DNA from: Actinomycetospora chibensis
GTDB lineage: Bacteria > Actinomycetota > Actinomycetes > Mycobacteriales > Pseudonocardiaceae
Reading direction: 5' to 3'
NCBI RefSeq assembly: GCF_028737215.1
Contig: NZ_JAQZAM010000013.1
Span: 1-64,000, forward strand
DNA length: 64,000 bases
Shown one piece after another: positions 49,898 through 57,906 of this stretch (positions are counted from its first letter, which is position 1; the number at the start of each line of letters is the position of its first letter). The notes under the pieces are model-generated. The model did not search any database. It saw nothing but the letters and a program-made list of their open reading frames with translations, and was not told the origin of the DNA. The translations under genes were made by a program, and so were the position numbers.

Positions 49898-49920
49898 TCG
49901 ACGGAACGGTCACGCAGTGA
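49894..49920 (+). other. Eight-codon mini-ORF linking two glycosyltransferase genes
   Basis: ATG 49894 overlaps the upstream stop (ATGA, 49894-49897). The frame reads MIDGTVTQ and stops at 49918-49920. That stop overlaps the GTG of the next gene at 49917 (GTGA). It would carry terminating ribosomes 20 nt forward to the downstream start, or act as a leader peptide of an internal leaderless mRNA. Confidence 0.5.
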
Positions 49921-51119
49921 GACGGCCCCGACGCCCGGTGCAGACCGAGGGCCCGCTGCGGGTCCTGTTCGTCGTCCCGCACATGGCCGTCGGCGGGGCC
50001 GAGCGCCACGTCGCCACGCTGCTCACGGGGTTCGACCCCGACCGCTTCGCCGGCTCGCTGCTGTGCCTCCAGCAGCAGGGCGGCCCGGGCACCGACCTGG
50101 CCACCGTCCGGGACGCCGGCCTCCCCACCGTCGAGCTGCACCGCGGCAAGCGCAACGTGCCCGGCCTGCTCGTCGACCTCGTGCGCCACCTGCGCCGCGA
50201 GCGTCCCGACGTCGTGATCCTGCGCGGCTTCAACGCCGAGACCCTGGGCCGCATCGCCGGCGTGCTGGCCGGTGTGCCGCGCCTCGCGGTGTGGGTGCAC
50301 AACTGCGGCGACGTCGTCCCGCACAGCCGCCTGCGCCGCGCCGTCGACGGGGCGCTGGCCAAGGTCACCGACGCCGTCTACGGCGTCGCCCACGCCCAGA
50401 CGCCCTACATCACCGGCGAGCTCGGCCACGACGCCGACAAGGTCCGCATCGTGCACAACGGCACCCAGCTCGGGTTCACGACGCCGGAGGCCTCCGGTCG
50501 CGACACCGCGCTCGCGCACGAGCTGGGCGTCGCCGACGACGAGCTGGTCATCGGCACCGCGGCGGTCATGCGCCCGGAGAAGGACCAGGCCACGCTGCTG
50601 CGGGCCTTCCGGCTTGTGGCCGACGCGCGTGCCGACGTGAAGCTCCTGCTCGCCGGCGACGGCCGCGAGCGCCCGCGCCTCGAGGCCCTGGTCGACGAGC
50701 TCGGCCTCCGCGAGCGGGTCCTGTTCCTGGGCCATCGCGACGACGTGCCGCGCCTGCTGCGGGTGTTCGACGTCTTCACGCTCAGCAGCAAGACCGTGGA
50801 GTGCTTCCCGATGTCGGTGCTCGAGGCGATGAGCGCCTCGCTGCCGGCGGTGTGCACCGCGGTCGGCGGGGTGCCCGAGATGATCGAGGACGGCGTCACC
50901 GGCCGCGTCGTGCCCCGCGAGGACCCCGAGGCGCTGGCCGCCGCGTTCCTCGACGTGCTGGGCGACCCGGCCCGCGCCCGGGCCATGGGGCTCGCGGGCC
51001 GCCGCCGGGTGCGCGAGGAGTTCACCCTGCGGCGCTCGATCGACCGCGCGCAGGCCGTCATCGAGGAGACCGCCGGGCGGCCCGTCCGGGAGACCGATGC
51101 CCTCGCGGCCGGACGCTGA
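49917..51119 (+). CDS. Glycosyltransferase, family 4 type
   Basis: A 400-residue GT-B enzyme. LRVLFVVPHMAVGGAERHVATLL is a classic GT4 N-terminus. The donor half has GTAAVMRPEKDQATLLRAF, LLAGDGRERPRLEAL and SSKTVECFPMSVLEAMSASLPAVCTAVGGVPEMI. GTG 49917 was chosen because it overlaps the mini-ORF stop and leaves a short basic leader (RRPRRPVQTEGP) before the first strand. Its end overlaps the next gene by 23 bp. Confidence 0.9.
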   Translation: MRRPRRPVQTEGPLRVLFVVPHMAVGGAERHVATLLTGFDPDRFAGSLLCLQQQGGPGTDLATVRDAGLPTVELHRGKRNVPGLLVDLVRHLRRERPDVVILRGFNAETLGRIAGVLAGVPRLAVWVHNCGDVVPHSRLRRAVDGALAKVTDAVYGVAHAQTPYITGELGHDADKVRIVHNGTQLGFTTPEASGRDTALAHELGVADDELVIGTAAVMRPEKDQATLLRAFRLVADARADVKLLLAGDGRERPRLEALVDELGLRERVLFLGHRDDVPRLLRVFDVFTLSSKTVECFPMSVLEAMSASLPAVCTAVGGVPEMIEDGVTGRVVPREDPEALAAAFLDVLGDPARARAMGLAGRRRVREEFTLRRSIDRAQAVIEETAGRPVRETDALAAGR

Positions 51120-52275
51120 GGCCGGCCGGCACGGGCCGGTCCGGGTCACCCTCGTCCTCGACGTCGCCGCGGTCGGCGGGGCCGAGATCGTCCTGCGCAA
51201 CACGTTCGCGCACCTCGACCCGCGCCGGGTCGTCGCCGATGTCGTGTGCCTGCGCGAGGCCGGCCCGCTGGCCGACGACTTCCGGTCCGTCACGGACGGC
51301 GTCGTCACGTTGCCGCGCGGTGGGCGTCTCGACCGTGCCGGTCTCGGACGCATCCCGCGCCTGGTGCGCCACTTCCGGCGTCGCCGCACCGACGTCGTCG
51401 TCGTCTCGCACCACCACCGCGCGGCGCTGACGCTCGCGCGGATCGCGGCGGTCCTGGCGGGAGCGCGGTCGGTCGTCGCCGCCCATGACATGGACCTCAC
51501 CCGCGTCGGGTCGCGCGTCCTGCCGCGCCACGTCGTGGAGACGCTGTTCCTGAGCTCGGGGCTGGCGCTGCTCGCCCCCAGCCAGGGCCGCTACCTGCAC
51601 GACGAGGAGGGCGTGGGCGCCTCCTGGCGCAGCCGGGCGCGCGAGTACGTCGTCCCCAACGGGATCCCGGCGCCCGAGCCCGTGCCACCCGAGCGCCGCG
51701 CCGAGGTGCGCGCCGAGCTCGGCGTCGCCGACGACGACGTCGTGGTGCTCATGGTGGCGCGGCTGAGCCGGCAGAAGGCCCACGACGTCATGCTCGACGC
51801 GATCGCCCGCGCCGACCGCCCGAACCTCCGGCTGGTCGTCGTCGGCGACGGCAAGCGACGCGAGGAGCTCGAGGCGCTGGTCGCGGAGCGGGGCCTGGAG
51901 AAGGCGGTGACGTTCCTCGGGCTGCGCCGCGACGTCCCGCGGCTGCTCGCGGGCGGGGACGTGTTCGCGCTGTCCTCGGTGCACGAGGGCGTCCCGATCT
52001 CGGTGATCGAGGCGATGACCGCCGGGCTGCCGGTGGTGGCCACCGACGTCGGCGCGCTGCGCGACCAGGTCACCGAGGGCGTCGACGGCTTCCTCGTCCC
52101 GTCCGGCGACGCCGAGGGGCTCGCCGGGCGCCTCGCCCGGCTCGCCGACGACCCCGCGCTGCGCGCCGAGCTCGGGTGTCGCGCGCAGGAGCGTGCCCGC
52201 GCCGAGTTCACCGTCGAGAACACCGCCGCGGCGTTCACCGAGATGGTCGAGTCGGTGGCCCGGCGCCGGGCCTGA
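51097..52275 (+). CDS. Glycosyltransferase, family 4 type
   Basis: A 392-residue GT-B enzyme: VTLVLDVAAVGGAEIVLRNTF at the N-terminus. LMVARLSRQKAHDVMLDAIA, LVVVGDGKRREELEAL and LSSVHEGVPISVIEAMTAGLPVVATDVGALRDQV in the donor half, with the E-x7-E pair intact. It starts inside the preceding gene, so co-translation is likely. Together with 43362, 48779 and 49917 it implies a repeat unit of at least four sugars, before counting the two enzymes at 59194-61508. Confidence 0.9.
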   Translation: MPSRPDAEAGRHGPVRVTLVLDVAAVGGAEIVLRNTFAHLDPRRVVADVVCLREAGPLADDFRSVTDGVVTLPRGGRLDRAGLGRIPRLVRHFRRRRTDVVVVSHHHRAALTLARIAAVLAGARSVVAAHDMDLTRVGSRVLPRHVVETLFLSSGLALLAPSQGRYLHDEEGVGASWRSRAREYVVPNGIPAPEPVPPERRAEVRAELGVADDDVVVLMVARLSRQKAHDVMLDAIARADRPNLRLVVVGDGKRREELEALVAERGLEKAVTFLGLRRDVPRLLAGGDVFALSSVHEGVPISVIEAMTAGLPVVATDVGALRDQVTEGVDGFLVPSGDAEGLAGRLARLADDPALRAELGCRAQERARAEFTVENTAAAFTEMVESVARRRA

Positions 52276-52288
52276 TCGGCGCCCCGCC

Positions 52289-52294
52289 TACCGT
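52289..52294 (+). promoter_or_regulatory. TACCGT -10-like element, leaderless start
   Basis: TACCGT ends 7 nt before ATG 52302 and no ribosome-binding site intervenes. Confidence 0.45.
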
Positions 52295-52301
52295 GCTCCG
52301 T

Positions 52302-54455
52302 ATGCCCGGTCTGCGTGCTCTTGCCCCGGCCAAGCTCACCTGGTACGTCCGGCGGCTGCAGGCGATGGGCCCGCGCGAGGTCGCGGACCGCGCACTCACG
52401 GTCGGCGCCACCGCAGCGCGGCGGGTCACCGGCGACCGCGAGCCGGACGACGCCACGCTGCTGGGACGCGCCGACCCCGACTGGACGGCCCTGCTCGGCG
52501 ACTTCCGGGCCGGCACCGGGCGCCCCGTCCTGCTCGACCGCGACAGCGCGGCCGCCGTCGCCGCCGCGCACCCCGAGGCGGTCAAGGAGCTGCTCGCCGC
52601 GGCCGACCGCGTCCTCGAGCACCGGTTCACGTTCTTCGCGCACCCCGAGGCCCGCTACCCGGGTCCGATCGACTGGTCGTACGACGCGCTCTCCGGCGTG
52701 CACTGGCCCGACCTGCCGTCGCACGCGATCAACCACCGCGCCGGACACGGCGACCCCAAGTGGATCTGGGAGCTCAACCGGCTCCAGCACCTCCCCTGGC
52801 TCGCCCAGGCCTGGCTCCTGACCGGCGACGAGCGCTACGGCACCGAGGCCCTCGACCAGCTCGACGCCTGGATCACCGCCAACCCGCCCGGGCGCGGCAT
52901 CGCCTGGCGCGGGGCGTTCGAGGTGGGCGTGCGGGCGATCTCGGTGCTCGTCGCGCTCCAGGGCCTCGCCGACCACCCGGCGCTGACCCCCGAGCGCTAC
53001 GCACGGGCGGTACGCGTGCTCGCCGCCGGCGCGCGGCGCTGCTGGCGCGACCGCTCGAAGCACAGCTCGGCGAACAACCACCTCGTCGGCGAGCTCGCGG
53101 GCCTCGCGACGGTGGCGATCCTGCTGCCGGAGCTCGCCGCGTCGGCCCGCTGGGAGCGCGACGCCGTCGCCGCCCTCGCCGTCGAGGCGGACCGCCAGAT
53201 CCTTCCCGACGGCGTGGGCGCCGAGCAGGCCGTCGGCTACCAGGTCTTCACCGCCGAGCTGCTCGCCGTCGTGGCGCTGCTGCGCCGCCTGCGTCCCGCG
53301 CACGTCCCGGCGCCGGCGGACGGGACGCTGCTCGCGGCGCTCGGACGATCGGCGGCACACCTCGCCGACCTCGTCGGCACCGGCGACCCCACCCCGCGCA
53401 CGGGCGACGACGACGAGGGCTTCGCGCTGCGCCTCGACCCGGCCCCGACCCGCGAGGTCCGCACGCACCTCGCGCTCGCCGCCGCCCTCACCGGTCTCCC
53501 AGCCGCCCGCCGCGCGGGCACCACCGACCTCACCTCGGCCTGGATCGCGACCCGCCTCGGTGCGTCGTCCGGTGCCGACCTCGCCTGGGAGCCCGGGTCC
53601 GCCTACGCCCCCGACGGCGGGCTGGCGATCCTGCGCGCGGGGCGGCGCCGGGTGACGGTCGACGTCGGCCCGCTCGGCTACCTGGCGATCGCGGCGCACG
53701 GGCACGCCGACGCGCTGGCCGTCGGGCTCGCCGTCGACGGCCACGACCTCGTCGGCGACCCGGGCACCGGCAGCTACTTCGCCCACCCGGCGTGGCGCAC
53801 CGCGCACCGCAGCACCCGCGCGCACGCCACGGTCGCCGTCGACGACGCCGACCAGTCGGTGATGGGCGGACCGTTCCTCTGGACCGAGCACGCGACGGTC
53901 CGCGTGCACGGCGTCGACCTGCCCGCCGGGCGCGTGGACGCCGAGCACGACGGCTACCGGCGCCTGCCGAATCCGGTGACCCACCGCCGCGTCGTCGACG
54001 CCCCACCGGACGACGACGTGGTGCTCGTGGTGGACGTCCTCACCGGTGACGGCGCCGCGCCGGCTCCCGCCCGCACCACCTGGCCCCTGCACCCGGACCT
54101 CACGGTCGACGACAGCCCCGACGGCACGCTCCTCGCGCGCCGCGACGGCGAGCCGGTCCTGCGGATCGTCACCGCCGCGACGGCGCCGCTGACCGGCTGG
54201 CGCCTGTACGGGGGCGACGACGGGGCCGGCGAGCTGGGCTGGTGGTCCGACCGCCTCGAGGCACGCCGGCCGTGCTGGTTCGTCGGCACGCAGGTCGCCC
54301 CGGACACGGGGACCGTGATCGTCGCCACCCTCCTGGCCGCGGGCGCGGCCGGGGACGTGGACGCCCCGGCGATCGAGACCGGCGCCGACGGCACGGTCCG
54401 CGTGCGCTGGAGCGGCACCACGGGCCCGCGGGAGACGGTCGTCGGTGCTCCCTGA
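52302..54455 (+). CDS. Heparinase II/III-like (uronate polysaccharide lyase) protein
   Basis: A 717-residue protein. The N-terminal helical toroid (about 90-400) has DPKWIWELNRLQHLPWLAQAWLLTGDERY, AWRGAFEVGVRAISVL and SANNHLVGELAGLATVAILLPELA, with the Asn-His pair typical of this family. The C-terminal beta domain has LAIAAHGHADALAVGLAVDGHDLVGDPGTGSYF with catalytic-type histidines and Asp, as in heparinase II/III. No signal peptide is visible, unusual for a secreted lyase but frequent for members in exopolysaccharide synthesis loci. It implies a uronic-acid polymer and a trimming or editing role. Probably leaderless. Confidence 0.88.
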   Translation: MPGLRALAPAKLTWYVRRLQAMGPREVADRALTVGATAARRVTGDREPDDATLLGRADPDWTALLGDFRAGTGRPVLLDRDSAAAVAAAHPEAVKELLAAADRVLEHRFTFFAHPEARYPGPIDWSYDALSGVHWPDLPSHAINHRAGHGDPKWIWELNRLQHLPWLAQAWLLTGDERYGTEALDQLDAWITANPPGRGIAWRGAFEVGVRAISVLVALQGLADHPALTPERYARAVRVLAAGARRCWRDRSKHSSANNHLVGELAGLATVAILLPELAASARWERDAVAALAVEADRQILPDGVGAEQAVGYQVFTAELLAVVALLRRLRPAHVPAPADGTLLAALGRSAAHLADLVGTGDPTPRTGDDDEGFALRLDPAPTREVRTHLALAAALTGLPAARRAGTTDLTSAWIATRLGASSGADLAWEPGSAYAPDGGLAILRAGRRRVTVDVGPLGYLAIAAHGHADALAVGLAVDGHDLVGDPGTGSYFAHPAWRTAHRSTRAHATVAVDDADQSVMGGPFLWTEHATVRVHGVDLPAGRVDAEHDGYRRLPNPVTHRRVVDAPPDDDVVLVVDVLTGDGAAPAPARTTWPLHPDLTVDDSPDGTLLARRDGEPVLRIVTAATAPLTGWRLYGGDDGAGELGWWSDRLEARRPCWFVGTQVAPDTGTVIVATLLAAGAAGDVDAPAIETGADGTVRVRWSGTTGPRETVVGAP

Positions 54456-54504
54456 GGGGCACGGGGCGGACCGCGGGATACGGGAGCGTCCTCGGAGGCC
54501 CCGA

Positions 54505-54510
54505 TAGGAT
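54505..54510 (+). promoter_or_regulatory. Candidate -10 element TAGGAT before the flippase gene
   Basis: TAGGAT 75 nt upstream of ATG 54586 in a 130-bp gap; identical hexamer to the one before the chain-length gene at 44635. Confidence 0.35.
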
Positions 54511-54585
54511 GGGGTGCCACGTCCATGCCGGGCGCGGCGCCGCGGGATCGTCCGGTCCCGGGGTCCCGACGGCGATGACAGGTCC

Positions 54586-56688
54586 ATGACGCAGCCTCCG
54601 GACAGCGACGGCCACCCCGAGCGGGACCACGGCTCGCGGAACCACGGCTCGCGGGACCCCGGCTCGCGGGACCACGCCGAGCCGGACCTCGCCGAGGCGA
54701 TGCCCGAGGCGGCGTCGGACCCGCTCTCGGAGGGTGGCGCCACCCCCGAGGTGAACGAGCCCGACGAGCACAACCCGTCGCTCGACGGCCTCGGGGGCCG
54801 GCTGCGCCGGGGCGCCCAGTTCGCCGCGATCGCCCTGGTCTTCACCCAGCTCATCTCGCTGGGGCAGACCGTCGTCGTCGCGCGCCTGCTGACGCCGGCG
54901 GAGATCGGCATCTTCACGCTCGGCACCCTGCTCGCGAACTTCGCCGTGACCATCGCCGACGGCGGGATGCGCGCGGCGCTCATCCAGCGCGAGGAGGACG
55001 TCGAGAAGGCCACGGAGACCGCGTTCTGGGCGAGCCTGATCACCGGCGTGCTCATGTCCGGCGCCGCGCTCGCCGCGGCCCCGCTGCTGGGGATGTTCTT
55101 CTCCAGCGAGATGGTCGGCCTGGTCTGCGCGGCCACCTCCGGCACCCTGCTCATCCACTCGCTGGTCAACGTGCCCGAGGCGCTGCTGCAGCGGCGCTTC
55201 AACTTCAAGCGGCGCCTCATCGTCGACCCGCTGACGGCGGGCACGTTCGCGATCGTCACCGTGGCCTTCGCGTTCGCGGGGTTCGGCGTGTGGGGCATGG
55301 TGATCGGCCTCTACGCCTCCCAGCTCGCGACGCTCATCGCGTGCTGGGTGATGTGCAAGTGGCGTCCCGGCAGGACCCGCCCGAGCTACCGCGTCTGGCG
55401 CGAGCTGGCCGGGTTCTCGTTCCCGCTCATCGTCTCGAACCTCACCGACAAGTCCCGCGAGCTCGTCCAGTCGACCCTCATCGGGCGCGGCCTGGGCGAG
55501 GGCGGCGCCGGTCAGTACCGCTACGGCCGGCGCATCGGCGTGCTGCCCGGCACGGCGATCATCCAGGTCGCGTCCTACGTGCTGTTCCCGGCGTTCTCGC
55601 GCATCTCCTCCGACGCGAAGCGGTTCCACGACGGTTTCCTGCGCAGCCTGCGCGCCCTGTGGATCGCGACGATCCCGTTCTCCGCGGTGCTCATCGCCCT
55701 CGGCCAGCCGATGATCGTGGTCCTGCTCGGCGAGCAGTGGCGTCCCGCCGGCCTGTTCGTCGCGGCGATGGCGGGCTACGGGCCCGGCGCGGCCATGAGC
55801 GCGATCGGGATGGAGTCGATCAAGGGCGCGGGCAAGAGCCGGCGCATCCACATCCTCACGGGGCTCTCGGTCGTCCTCGGCGTCGGCGGGCTCGTCCTCC
55901 TGCTGCCGTACGGCCTGCTCGGCGTCGGCATCGCGGTCTCGATCGACGCGGCGGTCGGCGGGTTCGTCAGCCTCGTGCTCGCGCGCGACCTCGCGAAGGT
56001 GACGTGGCGCGAGCTCCTGAGCCTGCTCGTCCCGCCGACGATCGCGGCGGTCGTGGCCGGGGTGGCCGTCGGGTTCCTCGAGCAGACGGTGGTCAACGCC
56101 GACCAGCTGCCGATCCTGCTGGGCCTGCTCGCGCTCGCCGGTGAGACGCTCCTGCTGCTCGGGATCTTCCTCGGGGTGCTGTTCCTCATCGCCCCGGCCA
56201 GCGTGCGCGAGGTCCTCGCGGCCGTGCGCCGCCGCGGGAAGTCCACGGACGACCGGGACGACACCGAGGGCGCCGGGGCCGCCGAGCCGGACGCGGAGGA
56301 CGCCATCGAGGGCTGGCGCCGCGATCTGCTCGACGCCCCGACCGTCGTCCTGCGCCTGCCGTTCATGGTCGACGACGTCACCGACCACGTCCCCGTCCGA
56401 CGCCCGGCTCCGCGTCCCGGCCCGCCGCCGGTCCCGGTCGGGGCGCGGCCCCCCGGTGCCGCCGGGAACGGGGCGCCCAGCGCCCCTCCCCACGGCCCGC
56501 TCCTCGACGCCCCGACCACCGCCCTGCGCGAGCCGGTCTCCCCGCTCGACGCGCCGACCACGGCCGTCGAGCCCGCCCCGGCCGCGCCACCGGCGAACGG
56601 GAACGGCGCGGGCGGTCGATCCCGGCGTCTCGTGTCGGTCGTGACCCGCCGCCAGGGCCGCAAGGACCCGCCGCCCGACGCATCCTGA
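54586..56688 (+). CDS. Polysaccharide flippase (Wzx-like) with long C-terminal tail
   Basis: A 700-residue protein. A disordered N-terminus with a GSRDH-type repeat precedes the polysaccharide-transporter core (residues about 80-550), with twelve to fourteen helices beginning FAAIALVFTQLISLGQTVVVARLLTPAEIGIFTL and NFKRRLIVDPLTAGTFAIVTVAFAFAG. It flips lipid-linked repeat units to the outer face. The ~150-residue cytosolic tail contains three LDAPT motifs (LLDAPTVVLR, LLDAPTTALR, PLDAPTTAV), regularly placed threonines that could be kinase/FHA docking sites; that is inference. Two hairpins follow as terminators. Confidence 0.9.
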   Translation: MTQPPDSDGHPERDHGSRNHGSRDPGSRDHAEPDLAEAMPEAASDPLSEGGATPEVNEPDEHNPSLDGLGGRLRRGAQFAAIALVFTQLISLGQTVVVARLLTPAEIGIFTLGTLLANFAVTIADGGMRAALIQREEDVEKATETAFWASLITGVLMSGAALAAAPLLGMFFSSEMVGLVCAATSGTLLIHSLVNVPEALLQRRFNFKRRLIVDPLTAGTFAIVTVAFAFAGFGVWGMVIGLYASQLATLIACWVMCKWRPGRTRPSYRVWRELAGFSFPLIVSNLTDKSRELVQSTLIGRGLGEGGAGQYRYGRRIGVLPGTAIIQVASYVLFPAFSRISSDAKRFHDGFLRSLRALWIATIPFSAVLIALGQPMIVVLLGEQWRPAGLFVAAMAGYGPGAAMSAIGMESIKGAGKSRRIHILTGLSVVLGVGGLVLLLPYGLLGVGIAVSIDAAVGGFVSLVLARDLAKVTWRELLSLLVPPTIAAVVAGVAVGFLEQTVVNADQLPILLGLLALAGETLLLLGIFLGVLFLIAPASVREVLAAVRRRGKSTDDRDDTEGAGAAEPDAEDAIEGWRRDLLDAPTVVLRLPFMVDDVTDHVPVRRPAPRPGPPPVPVGARPPGAAGNGAPSAPPHGPLLDAPTTALREPVSPLDAPTTAVEPAPAAPPANGNGAGGRSRRLVSVVTRRQGRKDPPPDAS
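54625..54678 (+). repeat. 15-bp tandem repeat in the flippase N-terminus
   Basis: Three and a half units of GACCACGGCTCGCGG with minor changes, encoding DHGSR/NHGSR/DPGSR/DH. In frame, so length variation would be tolerated. Confidence 0.75.
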
Positions 56689-56700
56689 GCGCCTCGTCCC

Positions 56701-56754
56701 GGGAGCGAGGGACGCCCCACCTGCGCCCCGCGCAGCGAGAGTGACCCTCGCTCC
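56701..56754. terminator. GAGCGAGGG hairpin, copy 3, between convergent genes
   Basis: GGAGCGAGGG (56702-56711) pairs with CCCTCGCTCC (56745-56754), with inner CTGCGC-CCC-GCGCAG (56721-56735). It lies just after the flippase stop. Confidence 0.65.
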
Positions 56755-56786
56755 ACCCCCGACGGCTCCTGACCGCGCCCCGCGGA

Positions 56787-56841
56787 GGGAGCGAGGGACG
56801 CCCCACCTGCGCCCTGCGCACCGAGGGTGACCCTCGCTCCC
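56787..56841. terminator. GAGCGAGGG hairpin, copy 4, between convergent genes
   Basis: GGGAGCGAGGG (56787-56797) pairs with CCCTCGCTCCC (56831-56841), with inner CTGCGC (56807-56812) and a GCGCA partner. It lies 32 bp after copy 3 and 45 bp before the stop of the opposing gene. Confidence 0.65.
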
Positions 56842-56886
56842 CAGAAACCCGCCGGCCCGGCACCCGGCGGCCCGGCACCCGGCGGC

Positions 56887-57906
56887 TCAGCACCCCGCCG
56901 GCGCGCCGCCGGTGCCGTCGGCGAAGGGGCCTGCGCACGCCGCCCGGCGCGGGCTGCCGAGCGGGCCGCCGCCCGGGGTCGCGGCGGTGTTGTTCTCGAC
57001 GAGATCGAGCATCCCGAACAGCTCCTGCATCTCCTCGGAGTCGATGTTCGGCAGCTCCCTCTCGGCGCCGGCCTGCACCGACAGCGAGTTCGTGCTCTCG
57101 CCGGAGGTGTCGTCGACGACGTAGGCGCCGTAGGTGCGCATGGCCTCGGCGATCTTGCGAACGTCGGGGTTGCGCAGGCCCGCGAGGTCGGTGTCGGGCG
57201 GGACGGCCAACAGTGATCCCATGCGCACGCCGTCGAGCGTCCCGCCGTACTGGTCCTCGAAGTACCCGTCGGCCTTCGTCGCGGGCCAGCGGAACCCGCC
57301 GCCGGCGGTGCTGCAGGTCCGCTTGCAGTTCAAGCTGATCTTCAGCGCGTGGCGGATGGGTGCCGCGCCGGACACCTCGCCGACGCGGACGCTGCCCCCG
57401 AGCCCCGAGAGCCCGGACCCGCCGTGGCACCCGGGCAGGCCGGTCGAGGTCAGCGACACCTCCGGCCACCCGAACTCGAACGACGGGTCGCCGCCCGCCT
57501 CGAGCTTCAGGGGCTGGCCCTGCACCACGGTGCGTCGCGAGCCGTCGTCGACGAGGAACGTCGAGCAGTGGTTCCACGACCCGTCGGCGGTGAGCTCCGG
57601 GTCGGTGTGCACCTGAACATCGCGGCCGTCGGCGTCGAGGGTCTTCACGGGGAAGGCGGGGTCGACGGAGATGTCCTCGATGTCGAGGTAGATGCGGTCG
57701 GCGCCGCTGTCGAAGGGCACGAAGCGCGCCGAGTCCGCCAGGGGCAGGTTCCACGGGGAGTCCCAGGAGAACGGCTGGCGGTAGAGGTCGCGCACGGGTC
57801 CCGTCTCGGCGGCGAGCGACGTCGAGGACGCGGGCGCGAGCAGAGGGCCACCGAGGACCCCGAGCACGGCGACCAGGGCGGTCGTCAGGAGCCGCGCGCC
57901 CCTCAC
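56887..57906 (-). CDS. Secreted cysteine-rich protein of unknown function, coupled to a lyase
   Basis: A 339-residue exported protein with signal peptide RGARLLTTALVAVLGVLGGPLLAPAS. The mature part begins with an aromatic patch (YRQPFSWDSPWNLPLADSAR) and has about eight cysteines (WNHCSTF, LPGCHGG, LNCKRTC, AACAGPF, final C), suggesting several disulfides. HGGSGLSGLGGSVRVGEV and IRHALKISLNC resemble short motifs in other secreted actinobacterial proteins, but I recognise no enzyme family. The GTG start overlaps the polysaccharide lyase stop (GTGA), so the pair is made together and probably acts on the same glycan. Confidence 0.75.
   Translation of the reverse strand: MRGARLLTTALVAVLGVLGGPLLAPASSTSLAAETGPVRDLYRQPFSWDSPWNLPLADSARFVPFDSGADRIYLDIEDISVDPAFPVKTLDADGRDVQVHTDPELTADGSWNHCSTFLVDDGSRRTVVQGQPLKLEAGGDPSFEFGWPEVSLTSTGLPGCHGGSGLSGLGGSVRVGEVSGAAPIRHALKISLNCKRTCSTAGGGFRWPATKADGYFEDQYGGTLDGVRMGSLLAVPPDTDLAGLRNPDVRKIAEAMRTYGAYVVDDTSGESTNSLSVQAGAERELPNIDSEEMQELFGMLDLVENNTAATPGGGPLGSPRRAACAGPFADGTGGAPAGC

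Noticed and set aside
51591-55298. Very long open frame (1235 codons) on the minus strand across four rightward genes
   Set aside because: It is antisense to two glycosyltransferase-locus genes with strong motifs; its product is Arg/Ala/Gly low-complexity with no domain. Such frames are expected from extreme GC content.
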